From Cytobacillus firmus DS1 (GTDB taxonomy: Bacteria; Bacillota; Bacilli; Bacillales; Cytobacillaceae), in the NCBI RefSeq assembly GCF_000565285.1, contig NZ_APVL01000006.1, positions 186,001-250,000 on the forward strand: a DNA stretch of 64,000 nt. Direction: 5' to 3'. The position numbers were made by a program, and so were the translations under genes. How positions within the stretch are numbered: position 1 is the first letter of the stretch; each line of letters begins with the position of its first letter. This document shows positions 48,884 to 57,627 of the stretch, in pieces. Under the pieces are notes generated by a model. It was not told the DNA's origin, did no database searches, and saw only the letters and a program-made list of their open reading frames with translations.

Positions 48884-51010
48884 TTAGGATTCTTCGGCTT
48901 CAGACCCTTCTTCGGCAGATTGTTCCTGTTCTGCTCCGGACCTCTGCTTATTTTTCAGTTCAAAATAGCTATCTAATACTTTCCTGCCAATTTCATAATT
49001 GGCAGTATGCCCGCTTCTTCCCTGGTATGCCCATGGTACAATGACTGACATTGCGATTTCAGGATTATTATGCGGCGCATAAGCAACAAGGCTCAAATTC
49101 ATTACATCGATTAATTTATCACCCTTTTTTTTGAGCGGTCCGTCATAAAATGCTTCCGCTGTACCTGTTTTTCCTGCCGGGGAATAGGGGGCATCCGCGA
49201 ATCTTCTATAGGCAGTTCCTTCAGGATGCTGCATTACCTGTCTTAGTCCCTCTTTGACAGTGTTTAGTTCTCTTTCACTTACATCTATCGTATTTAAGAC
49301 CGTCGGCTGAATATCCTTCCAGATTGGGCCAAGTTCCTCCTGCTCGGTGGCCGGCTCGCGGATTTCCTTAACAAGGCGCGGCTGAATGCGGTAGCCTCCA
49401 TTTGCGATCGTTGATATATATTGGGCCATTTGCATCGGAGTATAGGTATCGTACTGTCCGATTGCAAGGTCTAATAGGAAGCCCGGCAATCGGAGAGGGC
49501 CCTCATAGCCTATTGCCTCATTTGGCAAATCGATGCCTGTTCTGACTCCAAGTCCAAATTGGCCGAAGGATTCTCTCATATCTTCAAATGCATTTGGATT
49601 TTTAAATCCAAGAGGCTGATCATAAGCATATCGCGCATCCGCAATTTCAATGGCTGTTTTGAACATATATACGTTTGAGGATATTCGCAGCGCCCTAGTT
49701 TCGTTCATGATTGCCTGAAAGTTAAACCAGGATTTTTTCACCTGCGGGGTTCCTGCAATTTTCATCGGCGCATCCAAAAAGGTCGTTCCGGGTGTAATTG
49801 CACCCGTTTTATAGCCTGTTAAAACAGTTGCCCCTTTAACAGAAGATCCCACATTGTAAGAAGAGGAAATCGTACCCAGCGCATAATCCTGCAGAACGGT
49901 TTTGCCCTTATCATCTTTGCCTATCATCTTTCCTGCCATTGTCAGAACTTCACCTGTATGCGGATCCATTAGGACAACAAATGCACGATCCATTAAATAA
50001 GTACCCCGGGTCCCCTTGGCAGCCCAAATTTCCTCTTCCAATATTTCTTCCACAGCTTTCTGAAGGTCCATATCAATCGTCAGGACAAGATCTTTGCCTC
50101 TTTGGCCTTCAGAAACCAATTCACTTCCGAGAATTTCCCCTTTTTTCGTAATAAGCTTTTCCTTTGATTTTTGGCCATGCAGAACATCTTCATACTGCAT
50201 TTCCAGGTAGCTCTTTCCAACACGTTCATTTCTGCTGTAATCTCTGGACAGAAAATAATCCAGCTTTTCCTGCGGAAGTCCTTCGCTGGAATCCGTAACC
50301 TTCCCCAGCACTGTCTGGAGAGTACTCTCAAAAGCGTAAGTCCGGTCCCAGTCAGTGGTTGTATTGACACCTGGTAGATATTGAAGATTCTCACTTACCG
50401 CCGCATATTCTTTTTGTGATACCCCTTCATTCTTAACAATTTGCGGTGTCATCGCATAACCGCTCGTGAATTCACGGAAAATTGCCCTCACTTCCAGGTC
50501 CTGCTTGCTCAGCTGCTTCAGGTCATCTTCTGTGATTCTTTTTAGCTGCAACTTATAGATTTGTTTATCATCCAGTTTTTTTTCTTTAAAAAGCTTCCAT
50601 TCCTTTTCAGTTATTTTTTCCCGTGCAGCTTCCGGGTTTTTTAAGATCCAATGATCCTTCTTATCCCGTTCGGTCACTTTATCGGTTTTTTTATCAATCA
50701 GAACAGCCAGCCGTTCTGCCACTTGAAGCATTTCGTCCTGTTTGGCATTCCGGTTGGTATATGTAATCGCACTCTTTGGGATATTATCCACGATAACCTG
50801 ATGGTTCCGGTCAAGCATCCTTCCCCTTGGAACCGGGTTTGATACGATGACATCCTCCGTCCTATCGACTTCTTTTTTGTATGTCTCGCCATTTACAATC
50901 TGCACTACACCAAGCCTTAATATTAATACCGAAAATAAGACAAAAACAGAGAAAAACAATAAATTGACCCTAAATGGCACATGGCTTTTCTTTTTCTTTT
51001 TTTTCCCCAT
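48884..51010 (-). CDS. class B penicillin-binding protein, PbpA/PbpH type
   Basis: A 708-residue transpeptidase. A short basic N-terminus and one membrane helix (VNLLFFSVFVLFSVLILRLG) anchor it. A dimerisation domain with PRGRMLDRNHQVIVDNIPKS follows, then the transpeptidase domain: active-site serine in NVGSSVKGATVLTG (SxxK), SSN in ALRISSNVYMFKTA, and KTG in AGKTGTAEAFY. The acidic C-terminus (EQEQSAEEGSEAEES) is disordered. PbpA and PbpH cross-link lateral-wall peptidoglycan in rod-shaped bacilli. Single gene with GGGGGGAG before the ATG. Confidence 0.9.
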   Translation of the reverse strand: MGKKKKKKSHVPFRVNLLFFSVFVLFSVLILRLGVVQIVNGETYKKEVDRTEDVIVSNPVPRGRMLDRNHQVIVDNIPKSAITYTNRNAKQDEMLQVAERLAVLIDKKTDKVTERDKKDHWILKNPEAAREKITEKEWKLFKEKKLDDKQIYKLQLKRITEDDLKQLSKQDLEVRAIFREFTSGYAMTPQIVKNEGVSQKEYAAVSENLQYLPGVNTTTDWDRTYAFESTLQTVLGKVTDSSEGLPQEKLDYFLSRDYSRNERVGKSYLEMQYEDVLHGQKSKEKLITKKGEILGSELVSEGQRGKDLVLTIDMDLQKAVEEILEEEIWAAKGTRGTYLMDRAFVVLMDPHTGEVLTMAGKMIGKDDKGKTVLQDYALGTISSSYNVGSSVKGATVLTGYKTGAITPGTTFLDAPMKIAGTPQVKKSWFNFQAIMNETRALRISSNVYMFKTAIEIADARYAYDQPLGFKNPNAFEDMRESFGQFGLGVRTGIDLPNEAIGYEGPLRLPGFLLDLAIGQYDTYTPMQMAQYISTIANGGYRIQPRLVKEIREPATEQEELGPIWKDIQPTVLNTIDVSERELNTVKEGLRQVMQHPEGTAYRRFADAPYSPAGKTGTAEAFYDGPLKKKGDKLIDVMNLSLVAYAPHNNPEIAMSVIVPWAYQGRSGHTANYEIGRKVLDSYFELKNKQRSGAEQEQSAEEGSEAEES

Positions 51011-51193
51011 TTTGAATCTCCCCCCTTATGAACAATACCTCTGTAATATAGAGATTCTTCCAAATCTTCCCCTGTTAAATAATTCCACTAATTTTGTAAA
51101 ATCCCTGCCAGCTATAAACTTTTTCTAATATAAAGGAATTTACAGAGGAAAAGTTGAAATGTTAGTCTGATTATCTTTTTAGGAGGAATTCAT

Positions 51194-51658
51194 ATGGAAA
51201 GAGCACAAAAATATCTATCCTATTTTTTATCACATAGAAAGGTGACCAATGAGCTGATCAAGAAAATTGATGTAAAACACTATGATTACAGACCAGCTGA
51301 AACAAGCATGCCGGCGGGAAAACTTGTTACCCATATGCTCACTTCCTTTTATATGTTTGCCAAAACAGCAAAAGATGGCAGCCCGGCAGTGTTTCGCGAA
51401 AAGTTCGATGAGGTAGCTCCAAATCTATCTGAAGCTGCTGAAAATTTTACAGAGAAAACAATTGAAGTGATTTCATCCTTAACCAGTGAGGAATTGGAAA
51501 GAAAAATTGATATGACGGGAATTTTTGGAATGCAACTTACAGGCAGCCAGCTGCTGCAGATTGCAATGGATCATGAAATTCACCATAAAGGGAACCTGTT
51601 TGTTTATGTACGGGAAATGGGCCATACGGATCTTCCGATGTTTGTGAGCAGAGGGTAA
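51194..51658 (+). CDS. DinB-fold protein
   Basis: A 154-residue four-helix protein. The three metal-binding histidines of the DinB/YfiT fold are likely those in KLVTHMLTSFYMF and in AMDHEIHHKGNLFVYVRE. Such proteins act as metal-dependent thiol transferases or have unknown roles; DNA damage induction is not implied by the fold. AGGAGGAATTCAT precedes the ATG. Monocistronic. Confidence 0.85.
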   Translation: MERAQKYLSYFLSHRKVTNELIKKIDVKHYDYRPAETSMPAGKLVTHMLTSFYMFAKTAKDGSPAVFREKFDEVAPNLSEAAENFTEKTIEVISSLTSEELERKIDMTGIFGMQLTGSQLLQIAMDHEIHHKGNLFVYVREMGHTDLPMFVSRG

Positions 51659-51662
51659 GGAG

Positions 51663-51683
51663 ACGGACGCATCGCGCGTCCGT
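51663..51683 (+). terminator. terminator of the DinB-fold gene
   Basis: ACGGACGC and GCGTCCGT form a perfect 8-bp stem with a 5-base loop, followed by TTTTAT. Confidence 0.8.
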
Positions 51684-51684
51684 T

Positions 51685-52356
51685 TTATAGGCTATTAAGG
51701 GGAGCGATCAGCTCGGCCAGCTCATTTTTGGGTGAATTCACTTTGGCTGATACCGGATATTTATCCATTTTTTCAGCCGGGTAAGGTTCAAGTAAAGACT
51801 TCAGATATTCTGTATCATGAAAACGGGGATTCAGCCAATCCTCAAAATCATTTTCCTTTAGGATGACCGGCATTCTGTCATGAACTTCCTCTGTTACTTC
51901 ATTAGGTCCCGTTGTAATAATTGTACAGGTTAATAAAGGAGCTTTGCCTTTATTCCAGATATCCCAAATTCCTGCAAAAGCGAAAGGCCTTTCATCTTTC
52001 ATAATAAACCTGTAAGGCTGCTTTCCTTCTTCGGTTTTCTTCCATTCATAAAATCCATCTGCGAGGATTAAGCATCTTTTGCTTCTGAAGGGAGCTTTAA
52101 AGCTTGGTTTCGAGTCAATGCCTTCCGCTCTGGCGTTTATCATTTTGTAACCTATTTTTTCATCCTTCGCCCAAAAAGGGACCAGCCCCCATTTCATCTG
52201 CCTGCCGATCCGCTGTTTGCCTTCGCCAGTGACTGTTATGATATTCTGGCTGGGGGCAATATTATATCTTGGCATAACCTCTCCTTCTGCATACTCAAAC
52301 CCAAACAGCAGCTGAAGCTTATGGATTGTTTCCGTTAAAGTAAACCTGCCGCACAC
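51685..52356 (-). CDS. SOS response-associated peptidase (SRAP/YedK/HMCES family)
   Basis: A 223-residue protein. Members use the cysteine exposed after removal of the initiator Met to trap abasic sites in single-stranded DNA. Starting at the GTG at 52356 gives Met-Cys-Gly-Arg-Phe, exactly this arrangement, and AGAGGTGATTAAA precedes it; the longer frame would bury the cysteine at position 5. Other family residues: NARAEGIDSKPSFK, LADGFYEWKK (Glu), and PNEVTEEVHDRMPVIL (His). Protects DNA at abasic lesions. Monocistronic. Confidence 0.93.
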   Translation of the reverse strand: MCGRFTLTETIHKLQLLFGFEYAEGEVMPRYNIAPSQNIITVTGEGKQRIGRQMKWGLVPFWAKDEKIGYKMINARAEGIDSKPSFKAPFRSKRCLILADGFYEWKKTEEGKQPYRFIMKDERPFAFAGIWDIWNKGKAPLLTCTIITTGPNEVTEEVHDRMPVILKENDFEDWLNPRFHDTEYLKSLLEPYPAEKMDKYPVSAKVNSPKNELAELIAPLNSL

Positions 52357-52456
52357 TTTAATCACCTCTTTAGTTCAATTTTATAATATATTATTCATCT
52401 ATTCCCGGTATTAGCGCATATTAAGACTGTCAGCTATTTTAAGGGAGGACTGAAAT

Positions 52457-52612
52457 ATGACAAAACAAGGCAGACAAAATCCAAATCAAACTAGATCCCA
52501 AATTGAAAAACAGGATAAGCGAAACGATGTTGAACTCGGAAGCGAGTTTCAGGCGGGAAACAATAAATCTCAAAGCCAGAAAAAAAGCGGAAAACAAATT
52601 AATAAGAAATAA
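52457..52612 (+). CDS. small hydrophilic protein, 51 residues
   Basis: The frame begins MTKQGRQNPNQTRSQIEKQD and is rich in Gln, Asn, Lys and Ser with no hydrophobic core. GGGAGGACTGAAAT precedes the ATG and a terminator follows nine bases after the stop. Composition is like that of small acid-soluble or other minor spore proteins of bacilli, but I cannot assign a family. Confidence 0.65.
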   Translation: MTKQGRQNPNQTRSQIEKQDKRNDVELGSEFQAGNNKSQSQKKSGKQINKK

Positions 52613-52620
52613 CTAAGATG

Positions 52621-52645
52621 AAATCCCCCGGTATTAGGGGGATTT
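52621..52645. terminator. bidirectional terminator
   Basis: AAATCCCCC and GGGGGATTT form a perfect 9-bp stem with a 7-base loop between the small gene (+) and cdaS (-). Confidence 0.9.
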
Positions 52646-53245
52646 TTAAGTGCGGATTGTATATAGCTGTCCATCTACTGCAAAAGAAATGCGGCCTGTT
52701 TCCTCTGAAACCACTATGGCAACTGCGTCTGATTTTTCAGTGATGCCAATTGCCGCTCTATGCCTAGTCCCAAGTTTCTTTCCTTCAATGGTTTTTCTTG
52801 TAAGAGGCAGAATGCTTCCTGCAGAAACTATGATGTCTTCTCTTATTAAAGTACCCCCATCATGCAGCGGGTTTCCCGGGTAAAAGATTGTTTCAAGCAG
52901 TGTATGGCTTACTTTTGCTCCTATCGGCGTTCCGTTATGTAAATATTCTTCAACCGGTTGTCTTCTTTCTACAACAATCAGCCCTCCATGCCTTTTTTCA
53001 GATAGGTGCTGGGCAGCGAGTGATACGCTTGAATATTCCTTCGCAAAAGGAGCTAAATATGACTGCAGATAATATGTCGAAGCAATAGTGTGGGCTTCTG
53101 CAACTGTCTTCTGCAAGGTTTCGAAATCAGATAAAATACAGCAGCTGAATTCCTCAAGAGTTTTGAAAAGCGAGTGAATTTGATCATCAATATTTCCAAT
53201 ATACCGATTAAGATCTTTTCGGTATTGATCTTCGCCATAAATCAA
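52646..53245 (-). CDS. cdaS: sporulation-type diadenylate cyclase CdaS
   Basis: A 199-residue cytoplasmic enzyme that makes cyclic di-AMP from two ATP. The N-terminal 60 residues are two helices, the autoinhibitory segment of CdaS. The DAC domain has HDGGTLIREDIIVSAG (DGA-like metal motif) and GTRHRAAIGITEKSDA (RHR motif), followed by VVSEETGRISFAVDGQL. No membrane helices (unlike CdaA) and no HhH domain (unlike DisA). The start is a TTG after GGAGGAAGTCCG. In Bacillus subtilis CdaS is expressed in the forespore. Confidence 0.92.
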   Translation of the reverse strand: MIYGEDQYRKDLNRYIGNIDDQIHSLFKTLEEFSCCILSDFETLQKTVAEAHTIASTYYLQSYLAPFAKEYSSVSLAAQHLSEKRHGGLIVVERRQPVEEYLHNGTPIGAKVSHTLLETIFYPGNPLHDGGTLIREDIIVSAGSILPLTRKTIEGKKLGTRHRAAIGITEKSDAVAIVVSEETGRISFAVDGQLYTIRT

Positions 53246-53375
53246 CGGACTTCCTCCTATCTTATTTCATAATAGTACCTTTTCCAGTAAAAAATTAATT
53301 ATCCATTTTACGGAATAAGGTTTAGAACCTCTTTAAAGAGACTAAATATAAGTATTAAACACCGAGGTGAGGGAC

Positions 53376-53972
53376 ATGTTCGATATTTTGGGAAAACAAT
53401 TTGAGAAGCCAGAAGGATTACTGGGAAAGCTTGCCGGGAAAATCATGTACTTTGAAAACCGCAGGATTAACAAATGGACAATAGAACAATTACAGATTAA
53501 ACGCAGGGACTCTATTTTAGAGGTTGGCTTTGGCCCCGGCTACAGTATTAAGCATATTATGGATCACTGGCGCCATGCAGAGACGGATGGAGTCGATGTA
53601 TCCGAAGATATGAAGGAGGCTGCAGCTAAACTGAACGATGATTATATTCAGCAGGGAAAGGTCAGATTGTTCGTTAAAGATGTTCACGATTACTTTCCGG
53701 ATAAAAAGTATAATAAAATATTTTCAGTTAACAATTACCCCCTATGGACAAAACCAAGAGAGTCTCTTCAGCATCTCCATGAGTTGCTTGAGAAAGACGG
53801 AATTATTGCGATCACCGTTCAGCCGAGAGAAGAAGGAGCAGATGAAACCATTGCCAAAAATCTGGGGCAGGTAATCAAAGCTGATATGGAGGCTGCAGGG
53901 TTCCATTCCATTTCCATTTCATATAAAGTGGCCAGGCCCGTATTAACCGTTTGTGTAACTGGAATAAAATAA
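53376..53972 (+). CDS. class I SAM-dependent methyltransferase
   Basis: A 198-residue methyltransferase. Motif I is ILEVGFGPGYSIKHIM, with the acidic end of strand two in TDGVDVSEDMKEA. Motif IV-like region reads FSVNNYPLWTKPRESLQHLH, so a YgiQ-unrelated small-molecule methyltransferase is likely; the substrate is unknown. The ATG at 53376 follows GAGGTGAGGGAC. Monocistronic; a set of GC-rich repeats lies directly downstream. Confidence 0.82.
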   Translation: MFDILGKQFEKPEGLLGKLAGKIMYFENRRINKWTIEQLQIKRRDSILEVGFGPGYSIKHIMDHWRHAETDGVDVSEDMKEAAAKLNDDYIQQGKVRLFVKDVHDYFPDKKYNKIFSVNNYPLWTKPRESLQHLHELLEKDGIIAITVQPREEGADETIAKNLGQVIKADMEAAGFHSISISYKVARPVLTVCVTGIK

Positions 53973-53984
53973 CGGAAAAGAGCA

Positions 53985-54085
53985 GGGATGCGCCGATTGC
54001 TTGGTTTTGTGTGAACGGACTGGCTTCTGGTTTGCGCGGGAATGTTGTTTTGTGCGCGGATTCTGGTGAGTTACGCGCGGAGGAG
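53985..54085. repeat. degenerate GCGCGG repeats spaced about 21 bp
   Basis: GCGCGG occurs at 54034, 54054 and 54075, with weaker copies GAACGG at 54013 and GCGCCG at 53990. Each is followed by A/T-rich sequence with a TGGT or TTGT. The GC peaks fall about two helical turns apart. Non-coding, between the methyltransferase stop and the terminator of the ABC operon. Confidence 0.6.
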
Positions 54086-54115
54086 TTCCTTCTGTTCCCC
54101 CTATAACACAAGAAA

Positions 54116-54141
54116 GACCGGAACCCATCAGGGCTCCGGTC
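54116..54141 (-). terminator. terminator of the sulfonate-type ABC operon
   Basis: GACCGGA and TCCGGTC form the base of an imperfect hairpin; the minus strand continues TTTCTTG. Confidence 0.8.
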
Positions 54142-54150
54142 CAAATATGC

Positions 54151-55143
54151 TTATTTAATAAAGTTCTTCGCAATCAGTTCACTAAATTCCGGTTTATCCT
54201 TCAGGAATTTTAACGTGTAGGATGAATCTGCAAATTCCTGGATTGTGTCTGCATCAACATCGTAAGTGAACCCAATTCTTTCCCAGGCGCGGTCTACTAC
54301 TTCTTTTTCCAGCTCCTGGCCGGTCACTTCTTTAATATCTTTGATTGTAATGGCTTTTGCTTCTTCAGGATTTTCTTCGATAAATTTAACAGCATCTTTA
54401 TGTGCATCAACGATTTTCTGTACTTTTTCCGGGCTGCTCTTTACTGCATCGCCCGTTGCAACCAATACGGATGCCGGAAGTGTTTCACCAAAGGATACTT
54501 CATCCCATCCAATTACCACTTCTGCATTTGTTTCCTGTTCGATGACGGCTGCCCACGGTTCCGGAGCGACTGCAATATCGACTTTACCTGTTTTTAGCAT
54601 GCTTGCATATTGTGCAGGGTTGCCTGTTAGATGCTTCATAGTACCGCCGATGCGTGCTGATGTGATGCCGGCTTCTTCAAGATATGTTTCATACTGGACA
54701 TCATGTGTGCATCCTACACCAGGCGTGATGAATGTTTTCCCCTGAAAGTCTTCCAGTGAGTTGATTTCTACTCCTTCTCTCGCAAGGACAACGGTTCCGC
54801 CGGTTGAAGCACCCGCGATAATTTTAACATCAGCACCGGTTGAGAAATTATTCATGGCTGGTCCGGGTCCTACAAGACCTGCATCAATGTCGCCCGTTTT
54901 CAGAGCTGTCATGAAAGAACCGCCTTCAGCAAATGTTTTATATTCGACTTTCGTTCCATCGCCAAGCTGTTTTTCAAAATATCCCTGATCTTTCGCAACC
55001 ATTGCCGGCACATGATTGATATTAGGAAAATAACCGATGACAATCTTGTCTTCCTCACCGCTGCTTTTCTCAGATGATCCGCAGCCCGCAAGCAGCCCGG
55101 TAAAAGTAAATAATACAGCAACCCATAAAATAGCCTTTTTCAT
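54151..55143 (-). CDS. ABC transporter substrate-binding lipoprotein, NitT/TauT/SsuA family
   Basis: A 330-residue lipoprotein: signal peptide MKKAILWVAVLFTFTG with lipobox LLAGC, then IVIGYFPNINHVPAMVAKDQG, the NMT1/SsuA-type binding fold. The start at 55143 follows GGAGGGGTAAAA; the frame is open further but that part overlaps the permease gene region. It binds the substrate outside the cell for the permease and ATPase encoded just upstream. The family takes sulfonates, taurine, nitrate or thiamine precursors; sulfonate is the likeliest but unproven. Confidence 0.87.
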   Translation of the reverse strand: MKKAILWVAVLFTFTGLLAGCGSSEKSSGEEDKIVIGYFPNINHVPAMVAKDQGYFEKQLGDGTKVEYKTFAEGGSFMTALKTGDIDAGLVGPGPAMNNFSTGADVKIIAGASTGGTVVLAREGVEINSLEDFQGKTFITPGVGCTHDVQYETYLEEAGITSARIGGTMKHLTGNPAQYASMLKTGKVDIAVAPEPWAAVIEQETNAEVVIGWDEVSFGETLPASVLVATGDAVKSSPEKVQKIVDAHKDAVKFIEENPEEAKAITIKDIKEVTGQELEKEVVDRAWERIGFTYDVDADTIQEFADSSYTLKFLKDKPEFSELIAKNFIK

Positions 55144-55159
55144 TTTTACCCCTCCAAAA

Positions 55160-55915
55160 TTAAGACTCAAGTCCCCATTTTTTAATAACAGATTTTTCAA
55201 TGCGCTGGAAAATGAATTGGTCAACAATCATTCCGATAGCTCCAATAATAATCATGACACCGATTACGATGTCCATTCTTCCAAAGTCTGAAGCATATCG
55301 AAGTGTGTAGCCCAATCCAGGTCCTGTGCTTAAAAGCTCACCGGCCATCAGTGCCCGCCAGGCAAATGCCCAGGCAAGACGGGAGCCGGTTACAACGTAA
55401 GGAATGGATGCCGGAAAGATGACTCTTGTGAATAAGTCAATTCCAGTCGCACCCATTGTCTGGGCTGCTTTGATATATAATGGTGAAACGTTTTTTATTC
55501 CTGTTCTCATGTTCAGAGCCATTACAAATGTACCGCCAAGTATGGTCACAAAAATAACTGCCTTTTCATTCAAGCCGAACCACATGATCGCGATCGGCAG
55601 CCAGACGATGCTTGGTACACTTTGTAAAGCAAGAATGACAGCACCAAGTGTTTCATCAGCAGTTTTGGATTTCCCTAAGAGAATTCCAATCAAAGTCCCT
55701 ATGATAAGGCTGATCGTTAAACCGACTGCGAGCCGCTTAAAGCTTGCGATTAAATCATAGATTAATGTCTTATCCTGAAACCCTTCAACAAGTGCACTGA
55801 ATACACTGGACAGAGAAGGAAAAATCAGAGGATGCCAGAGCTCAAGCCGTGATCCAATTTCCCAGAAAGCAATGATGGCTGCAAAAAATATGATCCGTTT
55901 AATGGCTGTTTGCAT
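55160..55915 (-). CDS. ABC transporter permease, SsuC/TauC type
   Basis: A 251-residue permease with six membrane helices and the EAA loop MGATGIDLFTRVIFPASIPYVVTG that docks onto the ATPase. The ATG at 55915 follows GAGGAGCTCCAAT and overlaps the ATPase gene by 17 bases, indicating coupled translation. Middle gene of the three-gene transporter operon. Confidence 0.88.
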   Translation of the reverse strand: MQTAIKRIIFFAAIIAFWEIGSRLELWHPLIFPSLSSVFSALVEGFQDKTLIYDLIASFKRLAVGLTISLIIGTLIGILLGKSKTADETLGAVILALQSVPSIVWLPIAIMWFGLNEKAVIFVTILGGTFVMALNMRTGIKNVSPLYIKAAQTMGATGIDLFTRVIFPASIPYVVTGSRLAWAFAWRALMAGELLSTGPGLGYTLRYASDFGRMDIVIGVMIIIGAIGMIVDQFIFQRIEKSVIKKWGLES

Positions 55916-56687
55916 ATTGGAGCTCCTCACTGACCACTTTATCAATTTCCTTTTTCAGGTATTTCATAATATGATCTTCAATTTCAAGCATTTCTTTCTT
56001 ATGTCCCTCACGGGGTCTGGGAATATCAACCGTTATATCCTGTAAAATGATTCCCGGCTTTGTCCCCATTACAATGATCCGATCTGACAGTTTAATAGAT
56101 TCTGAGATGCTGTGAGTAACAAAAAGAATCGTTTTTTTCGTCTCAGTCCAAATGTTTTCCAGCTGTCCGTGCAATCGCGTTCTGGTCTGTTCATCAAGTG
56201 CTCCGAATGGTTCATCCATTAGAAGTGTTTCCGGGTTCATGGCAAGTGCTCTTGCGATCGCTACCCTCTGCTGCATTCCTCCGGATAGCTCATGAGGATA
56301 ATGGGATATATATTTTCCCAGCTGAACCATTTGCAGATACTTTAATGCGGTTTCCTCTGCATCCTTTTTCTTCATCTCTTTTTTCAGGGGAAACGTAACG
56401 TTTTCCATGACTGTCAGCCAGGGAAATAACGCTGCCTGCTGGAAAACCATTCCCCTGTCTTTTCCGGGTTTTGTAATGGCTTTTCCATCGATTTGAATGT
56501 TGCCTGAACTTGTTTTAGTCAGCCCTGCGACGATTGAAAGAAGAGTTGACTTTCCGCATCCTGAAGGTCCTAAAATCGAGACAAACTGGCCCTTTTCAAC
56601 CGATAGATTAATATCTTTCAGTACGTCAACAGGACGATTTTCTTTATCGTTATAATGTTTATTTACATCATTTATCTCAATGAACAT
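55899..56687 (-). CDS. ABC transporter ATPase, SsuB/TauB type
   Basis: A 262-residue ATPase: Walker A GPSGCGKST, Q-loop RGMVFQQAALFPWLTVMENV, signature LSGGMQQRVAIARALAM, Walker B TLLMDEPFGALDEQTR, and the switch region VTHSISESIKLSDR. The LFPWLTVMENV stretch is typical for nitrate/sulfonate/taurine importers. First gene of the operon, behind a near-consensus promoter. Confidence 0.92.
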   Translation of the reverse strand: MFIEINDVNKHYNDKENRPVDVLKDINLSVEKGQFVSILGPSGCGKSTLLSIVAGLTKTSSGNIQIDGKAITKPGKDRGMVFQQAALFPWLTVMENVTFPLKKEMKKKDAEETALKYLQMVQLGKYISHYPHELSGGMQQRVAIARALAMNPETLLMDEPFGALDEQTRTRLHGQLENIWTETKKTILFVTHSISESIKLSDRIIVMGTKPGIILQDITVDIPRPREGHKKEMLEIEDHIMKYLKKEIDKVVSEELQYANSH

Positions 56688-56738
56688 TCAAGATCACCTA
56701 TTCCTATAAATCTCATTAATTTACTCGGATTACTTGTA

Positions 56739-56766
56739 ATTATAAAGTATTCATCTTGCATGTCAA
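56739..56766 (-). promoter_or_regulatory. sigma-A promoter of the sulfonate-type ABC operon
   Basis: On the minus strand TTGACA (56766-56761) and TATAAT (56744-56739) are exact consensus hexamers 16 bases apart. The near-palindrome ATTACAAGTAAT overlaps the expected start site and could be an operator. Confidence 0.85.
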
Positions 56767-56810
56767 CCTTTACAGCAAATATTTTTAAAAATGGGCATAA
56801 TCAAATAAAA

Positions 56811-56834
56811 AGCCTCCTCCATTAAGGAGAAAGC
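56811..56834 (-). terminator. terminator of the trp operon
   Basis: AGC-CTCC and GGAG-GCT form a hairpin with a 5-base loop; the minus strand continues TTTTTATTTG. It lies eight bases past trpA. Confidence 0.75.
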
Positions 56835-56841
56835 TGTTGTT

Positions 56842-57627
56842 TCACAGTTTAATTTCTTCTATTTTGGATGAAGCGATCAGCTCTTCGACTTTTGCTAACT
56901 CACCGCTTTGTAAAAGCTCTATGATCCTGCTTCCAACAATTACCCCGTCACAATGCTGATTCATTTCTTTGACATGCTCAGGCTCTGAAATTCCGAAGCC
57001 TGCCAATACCGGAATAGGACTTACCTCTTTAACTCTTTCCAAATGCTTTCCGAGTTCACCTTTGAACCCTTTTCTTGCACCTGTGATACCATTAACAGTT
57101 ACAGCATATAAAAAGCCTTTCCCTTTGGCTGCAATCTCCTGTATCCTCTCTAAGGGACTGGTCAGTGTCACAAGCCGGATGATCTCGATTCCCGCTTTCT
57201 CAGCAATCGGTGCAATAATTTCCTCTTCCTCTGCAGGAAGATCAGGCAATATTAGGCCGTCCACCCCAGATCCTGAAGCATCAGAAATAAAGTTGCCAAT
57301 GCCATATGCCATGATCGGATTCATATATGTCATAAAAATAAGGGGAATATGAACAATAGGCCGGATTTCCGCAATTGCAGCTAATACGCCCCTAAGTGTT
57401 GTTCCAGCTTCTAATGCCCGAATTCCTGCCTGCTGGATTACCGGCCCATCTGCCACTGGATCCGAAAACGGTATCCCAATTTCAATGGCCGTTGCTCCCG
57501 CTTTTTCGAGGAATGTAATCTTCTCAGCCAGCGTCTCCAAGCCTCCATCGCCAGCCATAATATATGGCACAAACGCTTTTTCATTGTTTTGCTTTAGGTT
57601 CTGAAAAACTTTTTCAATCCGGTTCAT
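56842..57627 (-). CDS. trpA: tryptophan synthase alpha chain
   Basis: A 261-residue barrel enzyme that cleaves indole-3-glycerol phosphate to indole. Catalytic Glu in ATAIEIGIPFSDPVADGPVI and Asp in GVDGLILPDLPAEE; the phosphate site is in VLAGFGISEPEHV and GVIVGSRII. The ATG at 57627 overlaps the trpB stop (TAATG), after GGAGGGAAAGGATA. Last gene of the trp operon. Confidence 0.96.
   Translation of the reverse strand: MNRIEKVFQNLKQNNEKAFVPYIMAGDGGLETLAEKITFLEKAGATAIEIGIPFSDPVADGPVIQQAGIRALEAGTTLRGVLAAIAEIRPIVHIPLIFMTYMNPIMAYGIGNFISDASGSGVDGLILPDLPAEEEEIIAPIAEKAGIEIIRLVTLTSPLERIQEIAAKGKGFLYAVTVNGITGARKGFKGELGKHLERVKEVSPIPVLAGFGISEPEHVKEMNQHCDGVIVGSRIIELLQSGELAKVEELIASSKIEEIKL

Noticed and set aside
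54266-54745. 159-codon plus-strand frame opposite the substrate-binding lipoprotein
   Set aside because: Ser/Thr-rich antisense of a well supported lipoprotein gene.
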